From Leucobacter sp. UCMA 4100 (GTDB lineage Bacteria > Actinomycetota > Actinomycetes > Actinomycetales > Microbacteriaceae): a stretch of DNA of 64,000 nucleotides. Numbering within the stretch: position 1 is the stretch's first letter; the number at the start of each line of letters is the position of its first letter. Shown here piece after piece: positions 1 through 8,573 of the stretch. The notes below the pieces were generated by a model. That model was not told where the DNA came from. It searched no databases and saw only the letters and a list, made by a program, of their open reading frames with translations. Position numbers and translations under genes: made by a program. The stretch spans positions 186,001 to 250,000 of the forward strand of contig NZ_JAFEUS010000002.1 of NCBI RefSeq assembly GCF_027853335.1, read 5' to 3'.

Positions 1-542
1 GGTGCGCCACTCGTTCCCGAGGTATACACGACGGTCGCGGGAGACATCGGTTTTGGTTCCACCTGAGTAAAGGGTACTGGCACGGGTAGCGTCGCGAGTA
101 CGCCGGCCTCGTCCTGCCCGGTGAGCGAGAATACACGCTCGACGTTCAGTTGCGTGGCGACACGCCCAATGAGCTCACCGAGCCCCTCGCCATCGACACT
201 CGGGAGCGAAAGGATCACCGATGGCTTCGAATCGCCCACGACGTGCACGAGTTCGCGCTCGGTGTAGCGCGGGTTCAGCCCAAGCCACACTGCGCCAAGC
301 TTCATGGCAGCGAGCAACGAGATGAGATACTCGGTTCGCGGCGTCGAGAGCACCGCAATGCGTTGCCCCTCACGAAGGCCCGCAGCATAGAGCTGGCCAG
401 CCATGGTCTCGACCCGGGAATGGAGCTGCGCATAGCTCAGCATCACGCCGTCGCACCACACGGCGTCAGCCTCTGGCTGTACCCTCGCGTAATGATCGAG
501 GTACTCGGCGTAGCTCGTGAGTTCAGGCAAACTCAGTGTCAC
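1..542 (-). CDS. Acyl-CoA synthetase (AMP-binding), N-terminal part, cut by window edge
   Basis: The minus-strand frame starts at a GTG at 542 and stays open to base 1, giving about 180 residues. The protein begins MTLSLPELTSYAEYLDHYA and shows the usual N-terminal features of the ANL adenylating family: a fold around 'LSYAQLHSRVETMAGQL', then 'AAMKLGAVWLGLNPRYTERE', and at the window edge the start of the P-loop, VYTSGTSGA. Such enzymes activate a carboxylic acid to acyl-AMP and then acyl-CoA; the substrate cannot be told here. The GTG lies 9 bases after the stop of the MaoC-like gene, so the two are probably one operon, consistent with activation followed by hydration of an enoyl-CoA. The catalytic C-terminal domain is outside the window. 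Confidence 0.85.
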   Translation of the reverse strand, partial: MTLSLPELTSYAEYLDHYARVQPEADAVWCDGVMLSYAQLHSRVETMAGQLYAAGLREGQRIAVLSTPRTEYLISLLAAMKLGAVWLGLNPRYTERELVHVVGDSKPSVILSLPSVDGEGLGELIGRVATQLNVERVFSLTGQDEAGVLATLPVPVPFTQVEPKPMSPATVVYTSGTSGA

Positions 543-551
543 AACACTCGC

Positions 552-1034
552 CTACGCTTCGCTCGTACCGTCGAGCGTGGCAAAGAGGGTCACCCACGTT
601 GCCACCATGGCTGGCTTATCGGTGTGCTTGAGCTCAATAACATTGTTCGTCGTCACGAGCACACGCCCGTCTGGTCGCTCGTCAACCTTCTCCAGCGTTG
701 CGACGCAGCGCAGCTCTTCGCCGACGAAAACCGGGTGCGTAAAACGAACGCGATCCATCCCATAGTTAAATCCATAGATACCAGGCTCACGCACCGGGCT
801 GTTGTTGAAGTGGAACATCGTGAGCATGCTCGTCAGTAGGAAGCCATCGACGAGGGTACTACCGAGCGGATTGTTCTTGCTCGCGGTCAGATCAGCGTGG
901 TCGGGATCGAGGTAGGTCGAGTAAGCAAACTGCGCGAGGTGTTGCTCGTCAATCGTCATCCACGGAGAGGTAAAGAACGTCTCGCCCACGTGCTGCGCGA
1001 TGGTAGCGAGGGTCATTTCAGGCTTGTGCGACAC
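552..1034 (-). CDS. MaoC-like (hot-dog fold) dehydratase/hydratase
   Basis: A protein of about 160 residues resembling MaoC/NodN-type enoyl-CoA hydratases. The segment 'FAYSTYLDPDHADLTAS' sits where the family has its Asp/His active-site motif, followed by the conserved 'DGFLLTSMLTMF' helix and 'FTHPVFVGEELRCVATLEKV' strand. The frame also reads upstream to a TTG at 1046, but GGAG lies six bases before the GTG at 1034, so 1034 is preferred. It is the first gene of a likely two-gene operon with the acyl-CoA synthetase and is divergent from a TetR regulator, suggesting a small regulated lipid or aromatic-acid pathway. Substrate unknown. Confidence 0.8.
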   Translation of the reverse strand: MSHKPEMTLATIAQHVGETFFTSPWMTIDEQHLAQFAYSTYLDPDHADLTASKNNPLGSTLVDGFLLTSMLTMFHFNNSPVREPGIYGFNYGMDRVRFTHPVFVGEELRCVATLEKVDERPDGRVLVTTNNVIELKHTDKPAMVATWVTLFATLDGTSEA

Positions 1035-1073
1035 TGCATTCTCCAAACGTAAGTAATTATTTAGCTTTCAGTA

Positions 1074-1098
1074 TTGACCGGTTGGACATTGTTGTCAA
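1074..1098. promoter_or_regulatory. Weak inverted repeat between MaoC operon and tetR
   Basis: TTGAC at 1074-1078 and GTCAA at 1094-1098 are inverted arms separated by 15 bases, in the only intergenic space (about 100 bases) between the divergent TetR gene and the MaoC/CoA-ligase operon. Arm spacing is plausible for a TetR-family operator, but the arms are short and this could be chance. Confidence 0.25.
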
Positions 1099-1145
1099 GC
1101 CGTGGTGAAATGAAGCGGTAGCTGTTTCCAAGGAGCCCCACCCGG

Positions 1146-1775
1146 ATGACCCACAAACCCCACGCACCGAGGCGTGAACCCCAGCAGGCGCGAGGCAAAG
1201 CCGCCGTCGAGTCAATCAAACGAGCAACAGCAGAACTGCTCGAGGCATCAGGGTTCGAGGGGCTCACGACGCAGATCATCGCAGACAAAGCGGGCATTAA
1301 CGTCGCAACCCTGTACCGCTACTACCCCAACAAATTTGCCGTCGTGAGAGAGATCGCCGAGACCATTGAGCAGGAGCGCCTCATCTCGTCGATCGAACAC
1401 TTGAAGGGGCTCAGCGACACCGACGACTGGCGCGGGCTCATTCAGGAGACACTCACAACCCTCATCAACCTGCGCGAAACCAGGCCTGGCGCGAGGGCCA
1501 TCAGAAGAGCCCTCCAATCATCACCCGAGCTCTGGGACATCGAGCATCAGATGCTCCACAACACCGCGAACGAGCTCGCCTGCGTATTCGTTTCGGTCGG
1601 CGCAAACCTCACCGAGACCCGCGCGCACAGCATCGCCCTCATCATCGTCGCAACGGTCACGCACCTGCTTGACGTCTCACACGACGTTGAAACCAATGGA
1701 GCCGAGCTCCGAGAAGAGATGGGGCTGCTCATCGAGCGCTATCTTGCCCCGTACCTCGACACAGTCAGTGCCTAA
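1146..1775 (+). CDS. TetR-family transcriptional regulator
   Basis: A 209-residue protein with a TetR N-terminal DNA-binding domain: the helix-turn-helix is at about residues 41-63 (TTQIIADKAGINVATLYRYYPNK), closed by the typical YRYYPNK turn. The C-terminal ligand domain is not assignable. AAGGAG ends about 10 bases before the ATG. It faces the MaoC/acyl-CoA synthetase operon across a short gap, so it probably controls that operon and itself, with an acyl-CoA or related acid as inducer (inference from layout). Family assignment is firm; the ligand is unknown. Confidence 0.9.
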   Translation: MTHKPHAPRREPQQARGKAAVESIKRATAELLEASGFEGLTTQIIADKAGINVATLYRYYPNKFAVVREIAETIEQERLISSIEHLKGLSDTDDWRGLIQETLTTLINLRETRPGARAIRRALQSSPELWDIEHQMLHNTANELACVFVSVGANLTETRAHSIALIIVATVTHLLDVSHDVETNGAELREEMGLLIERYLAPYLDTVSA

Positions 1776-1796
1776 GCACCAAAAGGTCGAACTCGC

Positions 1797-2360
1797 TCAG
1801 CCCTCGAGGTTATCTTCGCCAGGCAACCAGCTCAGGCCAGGAACACCCCAGCCGTTCTTGCGCTGTGCCTTCTGTGCACCACGGCTATCGGGGTGCACAA
1901 GACGGTCAACGTACAACAGACCGTTCAAATGGTCGTATTCGTGCTGGAAGATGCGAGCGAACCAACCGCTCGCCTCGATCTCAAAGAATTCACCGTCGAG
2001 ATCTTGCGCACGCAACAACGCACGCTCAGAACGCCTCAGACCAAAGCGTTCACCGGGAAATGAGAGGCACCCCTCAAACTCGTCGTCATCTGGCAGACCG
2101 GGCTGCGACGGAGTGATCCACAGCACCGGGTTAATAGCGACCCCCTGGGCTGGTGCGACGTCTTGATCGTCGTAATCCCAGACAAAGATGCGCTTGCCCA
2201 CGCCAACCTGCGGCGCAGCGAGGCCGACACCGGGTGCGGCCACCGTCGTCTCTTGCATGTCTTCAACGAGAGTGCGCAGCTGCGCGTCGAACTCGGTTAC
2301 GGGCTCGGCGACACGGTGCAGAACCGGCTCGCCGCAAATCACGATGGGAAGAATTGCCAT
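1797..2360 (-). CDS. def: Peptide deformylase
   Basis: Removes the N-formyl group from nascent proteins. The 188-residue protein has all three family motifs: GVGLAAPQ (residues 44-51), EGCLS (96-100, Cys as metal ligand) and HEYDH (140-144, two His ligands and the catalytic Glu). The frame remains open well upstream, but the protein proper starts at the ATG at 2360 (MAILPIVICG). There is no good Shine-Dalgarno sequence; instead a TACACT -10-like hexamer ends six bases before the ATG, suggesting leaderless translation. It is divergent from orn. Length and motifs are normal for the family. Confidence 0.97.
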   Translation of the reverse strand: MAILPIVICGEPVLHRVAEPVTEFDAQLRTLVEDMQETTVAAPGVGLAAPQVGVGKRIFVWDYDDQDVAPAQGVAINPVLWITPSQPGLPDDDEFEGCLSFPGERFGLRRSERALLRAQDLDGEFFEIEASGWFARIFQHEYDHLNGLLYVDRLVHPDSRGAQKAQRKNGWGVPGLSWLPGEDNLEG

Positions 2361-2366
2361 AAGGCA

Positions 2367-2387
2367 AGTGTAGTACGGGGCTACACT
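2367..2387. promoter_or_regulatory. Inverted-repeat promoter pair between def and orn
   Basis: AGTGTAG (2367-2373) and CTACACT (2381-2387) form a perfect 7-bp inverted repeat. Each arm supplies a TACACT (TANNNT) -10 hexamer, one facing def and one facing orn. For def the hexamer ends six bases from the ATG, which would give a leaderless message. Based on promoter consensus only. Confidence 0.45.
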
Positions 2388-2424
2388 CGGTAGTGGCCAC
2401 CCATCCGCTGAAGAAAGATGTGAC

Positions 2425-3063
2425 ATGTCGAACACCCCCGCAGAACAGATCGTGTGGATCGATTGCGAAATGACCGGGCTCGAGATCGAAACCGATCGCC
2501 TCTGCGAGCTCGCCATCATCGTGACTGATTTTGACCTCACGCCGCTGCACGAGGGATTCACCGTCGTGATCAACCCCGGCGAAGAGGCACTCGCCGGCAT
2601 GAACGACTTCGTGCGCAACATGCACACGACCTCTGGCCTGCTCGAAGAAATGCAGCAGGGCCTCACCGCCGAGGTCGCCGAACAGCAGGCGCTCGACTAC
2701 GTCAACGGGCTCGTGAGCGAAGGCTCACGCCCCCTCGTTGCCGGAAACACCATTGGTATGGATCGCCGATTTATTGCCAAATACCTGCCCGTCTTCGACG
2801 AACGCATGCACTACCGCAGCGTCGACGTTTCGACCATCAAAGAGCTCTCGCGTCGCTGGTACCCGTCGACCTTCTACCGCGCCCCTGAAAAGCACGGCGG
2901 CCACCGCGCACTCGCCGACATCGCCGAATCAATTCGCGAGCTCGCTTTCTTCAGGGACACCGTCATGGTCAAGGCCCCGGGCCCCGGCTCAGACGAGGTC
3001 AAAGAGCAAGCGAAGAAAACCATCGCCGACTACGCGCCCCTCATCGATGGCATGACACGCTGA
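2425..3063 (+). CDS. orn: Oligoribonuclease
   Basis: A DEDDh 3'-5' exonuclease that degrades two- to five-nucleotide RNAs, including pGpG from c-di-GMP breakdown. The 212-residue protein starts with IVWIDCEMTGL (Asp13 and Glu15 of motif ExoI), has a middle motif in 'VAGNTIGMDRRFIAKYLP', and ends with 'HGGHRALADIAESI', which carries the catalytic His and last Asp. Length matches the family. The ATG at 2425 is preceded by AGAAAG. Its presence fits the double diguanylate cyclase encoded at 28003-30048. Transcribed toward tRNA-His. Confidence 0.97.
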   Translation: MSNTPAEQIVWIDCEMTGLEIETDRLCELAIIVTDFDLTPLHEGFTVVINPGEEALAGMNDFVRNMHTTSGLLEEMQQGLTAEVAEQQALDYVNGLVSEGSRPLVAGNTIGMDRRFIAKYLPVFDERMHYRSVDVSTIKELSRRWYPSTFYRAPEKHGGHRALADIAESIRELAFFRDTVMVKAPGPGSDEVKEQAKKTIADYAPLIDGMTR

Positions 3064-3072
3064 CCGCTCAGT

Positions 3073-3103
3073 TTGCAACCAGCCCCCGGTTGTGGGCTAT
3101 GAT
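3073..3103 (+). promoter_or_regulatory. Candidate promoter of tRNA-His
   Basis: TTGCAA (3073-3078) and TATGAT (3098-3103) are good -35 and -10 hexamers, although the 19-base spacer is long. They lie 42 bases before the tRNA, after the orn stop codon. Confidence 0.4.
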
Positions 3104-3145
3104 GATGAGGTTGCTTCGTGAGCCGCAAGGCTCTCAGCGGCACAT

Positions 3146-3222
3146 GGTGGGCGTAGCTCAGTAGGTAGAGCACCGGCTTGTGGTGCCGGTGGTCGCGGGT
3201 TCAAATCCCGTCGTCCACCCCA
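3146..3222 (+). tRNA. tRNA-His (GTG anticodon)
   Basis: Full cloverleaf. Acceptor arms GTGGGCG (3147-3153) and CGTCCAC (3212-3218) pair with one G-U. The extra 5' G at 3146, diagnostic of tRNA-His, pairs with C73 at 3219. The anticodon loop TTGTGGT contains GTG between CCGGC and GCCGG, the T arm has GTTCAAATC, and CCA (3220-3222) is encoded. Confidence 0.97.
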
Positions 3223-3226
3223 GATA

Positions 3227-3276
3227 AACGAGGTGTGATTCTCGGCTGTTAAACCAGTCGAGAATCACACCTCGTT
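3227..3276. terminator. Bidirectional terminator-like hairpin, 18-bp perfect stem
   Basis: Bases 3227-3244 and 3259-3276 are perfect inverted repeats around a 14-base loop. The hairpin starts five bases after the tRNA-His CCA end and lies between convergent units (tRNA and the hydrolase ending at 3347). The + strand continues CTTTG, so the T tract is poor, but position and stem strength favour termination or 3'-end processing. Confidence 0.75.
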
Positions 3277-3346
3277 CTTTGTATGCCGGCTTCTGCCCGG
3301 CCTGCGCGTGTGTGCTCCCCTTACGGCCCTGCCGAGCTGTCACCCC

Positions 3347-4102
3347 TCAATCAACAGCGTCAGCGAGATGGCGGACGAAGAAGCGCGCCGCATCTTCGCC
3401 CGCGAATGGTGGGACGCCTGTATGACCACCCATGTTGGCGTAGAGCGTCTTCTCGGTCGACGCGAAAGCGTCGAAGAGGTCGAGAGCCATCGCCCGATCG
3501 TTCCCCTCGTCATCCCACTGGAGGAGAACATGCAGTGGAATCGTAACGCGACGCGCCTCTTCCATGGTCGTTCGTGGGACGTAGCTGCCGGCGAAGAGGC
3601 CCGCAGCCGCAATACGTGAATCGATGGCGGCGAGGCGTGTGCCAACTGCGATCACCCCGCCAGAGAATCCGACTCGTTGGGCAATTTCTGGAAGGTCGAG
3701 GATCTCGTCGAGCGTGGTTTGCCACTCCGGCACAGCTTTGTCGACGAGAGGAAGTATCAGTCGGTTGATCACCTTTTCCGTAGGCCGTTCCCCAGCTGAG
3801 ATCGCACGAAGAAGGTCGGCTCGAGCTTGCTCGGCGCCGGGTAGCGGGGGTCGGTTGCCAGTCCCGGGCAATTCGATGGTGGCCGAGGCGAAGCCTTGTG
3901 CGGCGACGCTACGCGCCCGCGATACCAGACGGGGATACATCTGTCGCGTCCCGAAGCCGCCGGGTTGGCCCATCAGGATGAGTGGAACTGGCGCAGACGT
4001 GGAAGCGGCTGGTGGCGTCCACAGGATGCCGGAGATGTCACCGAGGGTGAACTCACGCTCGGTGATGCCCTCGTCGAGAATCTGTTCAGAAGTCAAGTGC
4101 AT
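3347..4102 (-). CDS. Alpha/beta hydrolase
   Basis: A 251-residue single-domain alpha/beta hydrolase. The oxyanion segment is near 'PLILMGQPGGFGTRQMYPR', the nucleophile is the Ser of GFSGG (pattern G-x-S-x-G) in the middle of the chain, and a late His occurs in 'MGGHTGVPPF'. The closest fold type is the dienelactone hydrolase/BAAT-like group. No signal peptide is visible, so it is probably cytoplasmic. It stands alone, convergent with tRNA-His, with 274 bases upstream in which no other gene is seen. Substrate unknown. Confidence 0.75.
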   Translation of the reverse strand: MHLTSEQILDEGITEREFTLGDISGILWTPPAASTSAPVPLILMGQPGGFGTRQMYPRLVSRARSVAAQGFASATIELPGTGNRPPLPGAEQARADLLRAISAGERPTEKVINRLILPLVDKAVPEWQTTLDEILDLPEIAQRVGFSGGVIAVGTRLAAIDSRIAAAGLFAGSYVPRTTMEEARRVTIPLHVLLQWDDEGNDRAMALDLFDAFASTEKTLYANMGGHTGVPPFAGEDAARFFVRHLADAVD

Positions 4103-4376
4103 GGTCGTGCCTTTCGGGAGTACTGCTGATAAGCGGCGCTCCCGGACGACCTATCGCCCGACCGTGACTCCCCAGAGGAGCACCATCGTTAATTCGTTCA
4201 CGAGTAGCACCTCCTCAGATTTCTGCACGGACCCCAATCATATCAGCGCTGGTAGAGGCCGCGAGATCGCGCACGGCCTCACACCAACCACGTCATGACC
4301 AGTAACGCGCCTGGCTAGACCATCGATGTCTCCACCGGCGATTTGTCGATCTTCACTGGTGTCCGTGGTTCCCCCG

Positions 4377-6035
4377 CTACCCCGCCCCGCCCTCAGCTTC
4401 CCGCTCGACACGGGCCCGCGCCACGTGGTCGCGCGCGTGAGCGACCGCATCGTCGAGGTTATCGAAGAGGTGCGCCTGGTCGCGCAGGGAGCGGAAGATA
4501 CCGATACGCTCAGCGAGCGCCCTGTGCTGCGGTTGCACGCCCTTCACGAGCACGGTGATGCCACGACGCTCGAGCCCCGTGATCATCTCGGTCGCGGCCT
4601 GAGCGCCCGTCGCGTCGAGAAACTGCAGCTCTGCCATGCGCACCACGACGACTTCGACACCACGAAGCGCCTCTGCTCGCTCAAGTAGTCGGTCGGCAGC
4701 GCCAAAGAAGAGCGCGCCCTCGAGGTGGAACACCGCGATGCGTTCGTCGCCCTCAACGGGCTCGCCGGGAAGCTCCTCGCGGTAGACGCCACTGGTCTTG
4801 GCAAGCTGACGCAGTGAGAAGAAGCCCGCGGCGACGATACCGATGAGCACGGCATAGATGAGGTCGATGCTGATCGTGATGATCGCGGTGAGCAGGAAGA
4901 TCACCGCGTCTGAGCGAGTCGAGCGCAGCACGAGACGCACCGTCGTGGGGGCGACCATGCGGCACGCCGTCACCATGAGCACGCCGGCGAGGGCCGCGAG
5001 GGGAATCTGCGAGACGACGCCGGAGCCCACGAGCACGATCACGAGCAACAGCACACTGTGCACAATTGCCGCGAGGCGCGTCTTGGCGCCACCGCGAATG
5101 TTCACCGCGGTGCGCGCAATAGCGCCGGTTGCCGGCATGCCGCCAAAGAAGCCGGAAGCAACCGAGGCGAGCCCCTGCCCCACTAGCTCACGGTCGGCAT
5201 TAAACGAACCGCTGTTCGTAAGCGTGGCTGCGATGCGTGCCGAAAGCAACGACTCGATGGCCGCAAGCGCAGCCACGGCAAAGGCAGGCCCGATGAGCAC
5301 GCCCATCATGTGCGGATCTAGGGCGGGCAGGGTTGGCGCCGAAAGCCCGCTCGGCAGCTCGCCGATCACGTCGACCGGCAGGCCGAAGAGGCTCGTCACC
5401 AGCGTCGCCACGACGATCGCGATGAGTGAGCCGGGAAACTGCGGGGCGAGCTTCAAGAGCACCAGCATGATGACGACGACGAGCGCAACGATGCCGAGCG
5501 ACCACGCAAGCTTCGGCATTTCGGCCGACATCGCCGACTGCACCGCCGAGACGACCGCATTATTGCTCTCGCCGGGCTCGGTTCCGGTTGCGGTGGGCAC
5601 CTGCTGCAGGAAGATGATGACGGCAATGCCGAGGGTAAAGCCCTCGATCACGGGCCACGGAATGTAGCCGACCGTTCGCCCCAGCCGAAAAACACCGGCG
5701 AGAATCACGATCACCCCGGCCATGAGGCACACGAGAGCGAGCGCACCCGCTCCGTGCAGCGCGATGATGGGAGCGAGAACGACCACCATGGCACCGGTTG
5801 GACCAGAGACCTGCACGTGCGATCCGCCAAAAATGGCAGCAACGATACCCGCGATAATGGCGGTCACGATGCCGCTCTCGGCCCCGGCCCCAGAGCTCAC
5901 GCCGAAGGCGAGGGCAAGCGGCAGGGCGACGATGCTGACCGTGAGACCGGCGAGCAGGTCATTTTTCCAGGTGCGCGGCACGTCACGGTAGTCGGCGAGA
6001 GACGGTAAGAGGCTCTGAGAATCTTTCTTACTCAC
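4377..6035 (-). CDS. SulP-family anion transporter with STAS domain
   Basis: A 552-residue inner-membrane transporter. After a short cytoplasmic N-terminus ('SLADYRDVPRTWKNDLLAG') it has the SulP core of many hydrophobic segments, including 'VSGPTGAMVVVLAPI', which carries the conserved pseudo-repeat substrate-site sequence. The final ~110 residues form a cytoplasmic STAS domain ('VVVVRMAELQFLDATGAQ'). SulP proteins carry sulfate, bicarbonate, or dicarboxylates. No carbonic anhydrase or sulfur gene is adjacent, so the substrate is open. It starts at ATG 6035 and stands alone. Confidence 0.92.
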   Translation of the reverse strand: MSKKDSQSLLPSLADYRDVPRTWKNDLLAGLTVSIVALPLALAFGVSSGAGAESGIVTAIIAGIVAAIFGGSHVQVSGPTGAMVVVLAPIIALHGAGALALVCLMAGVIVILAGVFRLGRTVGYIPWPVIEGFTLGIAVIIFLQQVPTATGTEPGESNNAVVSAVQSAMSAEMPKLAWSLGIVALVVVIMLVLLKLAPQFPGSLIAIVVATLVTSLFGLPVDVIGELPSGLSAPTLPALDPHMMGVLIGPAFAVAALAAIESLLSARIAATLTNSGSFNADRELVGQGLASVASGFFGGMPATGAIARTAVNIRGGAKTRLAAIVHSVLLLVIVLVGSGVVSQIPLAALAGVLMVTACRMVAPTTVRLVLRSTRSDAVIFLLTAIITISIDLIYAVLIGIVAAGFFSLRQLAKTSGVYREELPGEPVEGDERIAVFHLEGALFFGAADRLLERAEALRGVEVVVVRMAELQFLDATGAQAATEMITGLERRGITVLVKGVQPQHRALAERIGIFRSLRDQAHLFDNLDDAVAHARDHVARARVEREAEGGAG

Positions 6036-6224
6036 CGCAAGACCACCACCAGACGCACCTCGGGTGCTGCTGATGGGTGCAATCGAGCACCTTGGCCTCG
6101 CCGTCTAGATTCACCGGGCACACACGTTCCTTTCGCTCGCGACCGCGAGCAGTCATGCATAGGGTTACCCCTCCATGATACCGCGTGAGCCGAAACCACC
6201 GCCCTGAGCAGCCCACGAGAGCTT

Positions 6225-7250
6225 TTAAGACTTGCGACTATAGCCGGGTTCAGCATGCTCGCGCTCGGCCGCAACCGCCCCTTGCGCAGCATTCAGTTCT
6301 CGTTCGGCCGCTGCCACGAGCTGCTCTGCCCGAAACTGTCGCCGCTCGGCAAAAGTGTGCACGAGAGCCCCGCCAGATTCGCCGTGGCCCGCATGATCGC
6401 GGGTTGCGACCATGATGTAGCTGCTCGCGATGAGCACCACCTGCACTGAAAGATTTACCCAGAGCAAGAGCGCGATAAGCACGGCAAACGAGGCGAGCAG
6501 CGGGTTCGACGTCGCCCCCTTCACGAAAAGACTCGAGAGCGTTTGCAGTACCGTGAGCCCGGCAGCGCCAAGGAGCGCTCCCTGCCAGAGCGCGGCTGAG
6601 CTCGCGGTGAAGTCAGCGAGGAGCCGGAACATGAGCGCCACGGTGAACAGGTCGACGATAAAGACAACCGCGATGCCCGCCAGCTGCGTCATAACCGCCA
6701 CGGGCGTGCTCACGGTCGAGAGCCCAAGCCACGAAGCGAGTGTCTCGATGCCGGCGCCGCTGAATGCGCTCAGCACCGTTGCCGAGACGAGCAGTACCGC
6801 AAACCCCACGGCGAAGAGCAGGTCGCGCAGCGACCCCCACACGGCACCCTGGTCATCGCGAAGCGTGTCGCCGAGGTCGAGCAACGCCGTACGCAGGCTC
6901 GCGATCGCCGAGATTGCGGCCCAGGCGATACCCAGAAGCGAGGCGATGCCCAAGATGGTGAGCCCGGTGGGCGCCTCAATCTGGGTGATATCGATGACAC
7001 TCGTAATCCCGGGAAGCAGGTTATCGAGCATCTCGCCGAGCGCCGTCATGGCCTCGGCGTTGCCCTCGAACCAGAGCGCAACGAGCGAAAACCCGAGCAG
7101 CACTGAGGCAAAGATACCGAACAACGAACGATACGTGATGGCGTCGGCAAGCATCGCACCGCGGTGCTCACTGTAGGTGAGCGCGGCCCGAACGAGGCGC
7201 AACTGTAGCACCCATGCGATGGCCTGCTTGATGCGCTCTCGTGCCGTCAT
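6225..7250 (-). CDS. YihY/BrkB-family inner membrane protein
   Basis: A 341-residue protein with about six membrane segments in the YihY/UPF0761 (BrkB-like) arrangement. The N-terminal 'HRGAMLADAITYRSLFGIFASVLLG' corresponds to the family's conserved first transmembrane region, and late segments 'GALLGAAGLTVLQTLSSLFVK' and 'LLLWVNLSVQVVLIASSYI' are also typical. The last ~50 residues are charged and Ala/Glu-rich, probably cytoplasmic. Family function is not settled. It is followed on the same strand by the SulP gene 190 bases downstream and preceded by an MFS gene 20 bases upstream, so an operon with the latter is possible. Confidence 0.88.
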   Translation of the reverse strand: MTARERIKQAIAWVLQLRLVRAALTYSEHRGAMLADAITYRSLFGIFASVLLGFSLVALWFEGNAEAMTALGEMLDNLLPGITSVIDITQIEAPTGLTILGIASLLGIAWAAISAIASLRTALLDLGDTLRDDQGAVWGSLRDLLFAVGFAVLLVSATVLSAFSGAGIETLASWLGLSTVSTPVAVMTQLAGIAVVFIVDLFTVALMFRLLADFTASSAALWQGALLGAAGLTVLQTLSSLFVKGATSNPLLASFAVLIALLLWVNLSVQVVLIASSYIMVATRDHAGHGESGGALVHTFAERRQFRAEQLVAAAERELNAAQGAVAAEREHAEPGYSRKS

Positions 7251-7270
7251 GCACGTTAGTCTAGCGAGCC

Positions 7271-8512
7271 TTAAGCCTCGCCGACCACCCGAATACCCAC
7301 GGTATTTCGCGAGCGGGCCTTATCTCGCCGCTCGACGTAAACGCTCAGCAGCGCGAGCGCAAAACCTACGAGCGCGAGTGCGATACCGACCCAGCCGGGC
7401 GCAAGATAACCAAAGCCAGCGGCAATCACTGCGCCGCCGAGCCACGCCCCAAGGCCATTGCCCACGTTGAACGCCGCGTGGTTCACGGCAGCCCCGAGCA
7501 GCTCGGCCTCGTCGGCGATGCGGATCATGCGCGCCTGAATCGAGGGAATCAAGATTGCTTCGGTGAGGCCGATACTGAACACCGTCACGAAGAGCCCGAC
7601 CGGGCTCGGCGCTACCCAGGTGTACACGAGCAGCGAGGCGACAAAGGTCGCGAAGCCAACGACAATCGTTCCCACGAGGTTCCGGTCGCTCGCCCAGCCA
7701 CCGATGAGGTTGCCAATCGTCATGCCCAGTCCCATGACCGCGAGTACCCACGGCACCGCCGGTGGCTCGAGCCCCGTGATGCGCGTGGTGACCTCTGACA
7801 CGTACGAGTACACGGCAAAGAAGCCGCCGAAGCCAATTGAGCCGACGGCGATCATGATCCACAGCCGGTAGTTCGCGAGGGCCCGTAGCTCAGAGCGCGG
7901 GTCGCGGTCGGGGTTCGCGGCGTACCGCGGTAAGAAGGCGAGGGCGAGGGCGAGCGTCGCCGCAAAGATGGCCGCCACGAGCACGTACGCCCAACGCCAG
8001 CCGAGGCTCTGACCAAGCCAGGTCGCAAGCGGAACCCCGACGACGTTCGCGATCGTCAGCCCGGAGAGCGCAAGCGCGACCCCCTTGCCCTGGCTTCCAG
8101 GCCCCATGATGCGGGCCGCGATAAGCGAGGCCGCCCCGAAATAGGCGCCGTGCGGAAGCCCCGCGAGCACCCGAAAAAGCACGAGGGTCTCGAACGTGGG
8201 AGCCGCCGCAGAGGCCAGCGATCCGCCAACAAACAGCACCAGCAAGAGAAACGTGAGTCGCGTGTGCGAGGCTCTCGCCCCGAAAATCGCGAAGAGTGGC
8301 GCACCGATGACCACGCCGAGCGCGTACGCGGTGATGACGATTCCGGCCCGCGCAATCTCCTGCTGCGGGTTCGCGTCAAACCCAGGAATGAGGTCGCTCG
8401 CGATGTTTGGCAAAAGGCCCATCGAGGCGAACTCGGTCACCCCGATACCAAACCCGCCGAGCGCAAGAGCGATCAAGGCGATGGTTCGGCGCAGCGGCGT
8501 TAGCGGTTTCAA
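7271..8512 (-). CDS. Major facilitator superfamily transporter (DHA1-like)
   Basis: A 413-residue, 12-segment MFS protein of the drug:H+ antiporter/sugar-efflux type. It begins 'TPLRRTIALIALALGGFGIGVTEF' and has the loop 'GAPLFAIFGARASHTRLT' between segments 2 and 3. 'VLAGLPHGAYFGAASLIAAR' resembles the AraJ/YdhP group. The start is chosen at the TTG at 8512 because AAAGGA lies five bases before it; the frame is open further upstream but without a ribosome site. Substrate unknown. It ends 20 bases before the YihY-like gene on the same strand. Confidence 0.88.
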   Translation of the reverse strand: MKPLTPLRRTIALIALALGGFGIGVTEFASMGLLPNIASDLIPGFDANPQQEIARAGIVITAYALGVVIGAPLFAIFGARASHTRLTFLLLVLFVGGSLASAAAPTFETLVLFRVLAGLPHGAYFGAASLIAARIMGPGSQGKGVALALSGLTIANVVGVPLATWLGQSLGWRWAYVLVAAIFAATLALALAFLPRYAANPDRDPRSELRALANYRLWIMIAVGSIGFGGFFAVYSYVSEVTTRITGLEPPAVPWVLAVMGLGMTIGNLIGGWASDRNLVGTIVVGFATFVASLLVYTWVAPSPVGLFVTVFSIGLTEAILIPSIQARMIRIADEAELLGAAVNHAAFNVGNGLGAWLGGAVIAAGFGYLAPGWVGIALALVGFALALLSVYVERRDKARSRNTVGIRVVGEA

Positions 8513-8573
8513 GGGTGTCCTTTCTCTGAGGTGGTTCTCGCGCCCCCTTGCGCAGCAGGTTTTAGTGTAGCGG

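Noticed and set aside
150-839. A 229-codon plus-strand frame opposite the CoA ligase and MaoC genes
   Set aside because: It spans two well-supported minus-strand genes and their junction, has no family features and an unusual composition, and is typical of antisense frames in high-GC DNA.
4103-4376. Possible small gene or RNA between the hydrolase and SulP genes
   Set aside because: No ribosome site, conserved motif or strong hairpin; open frames there are antisense or random.
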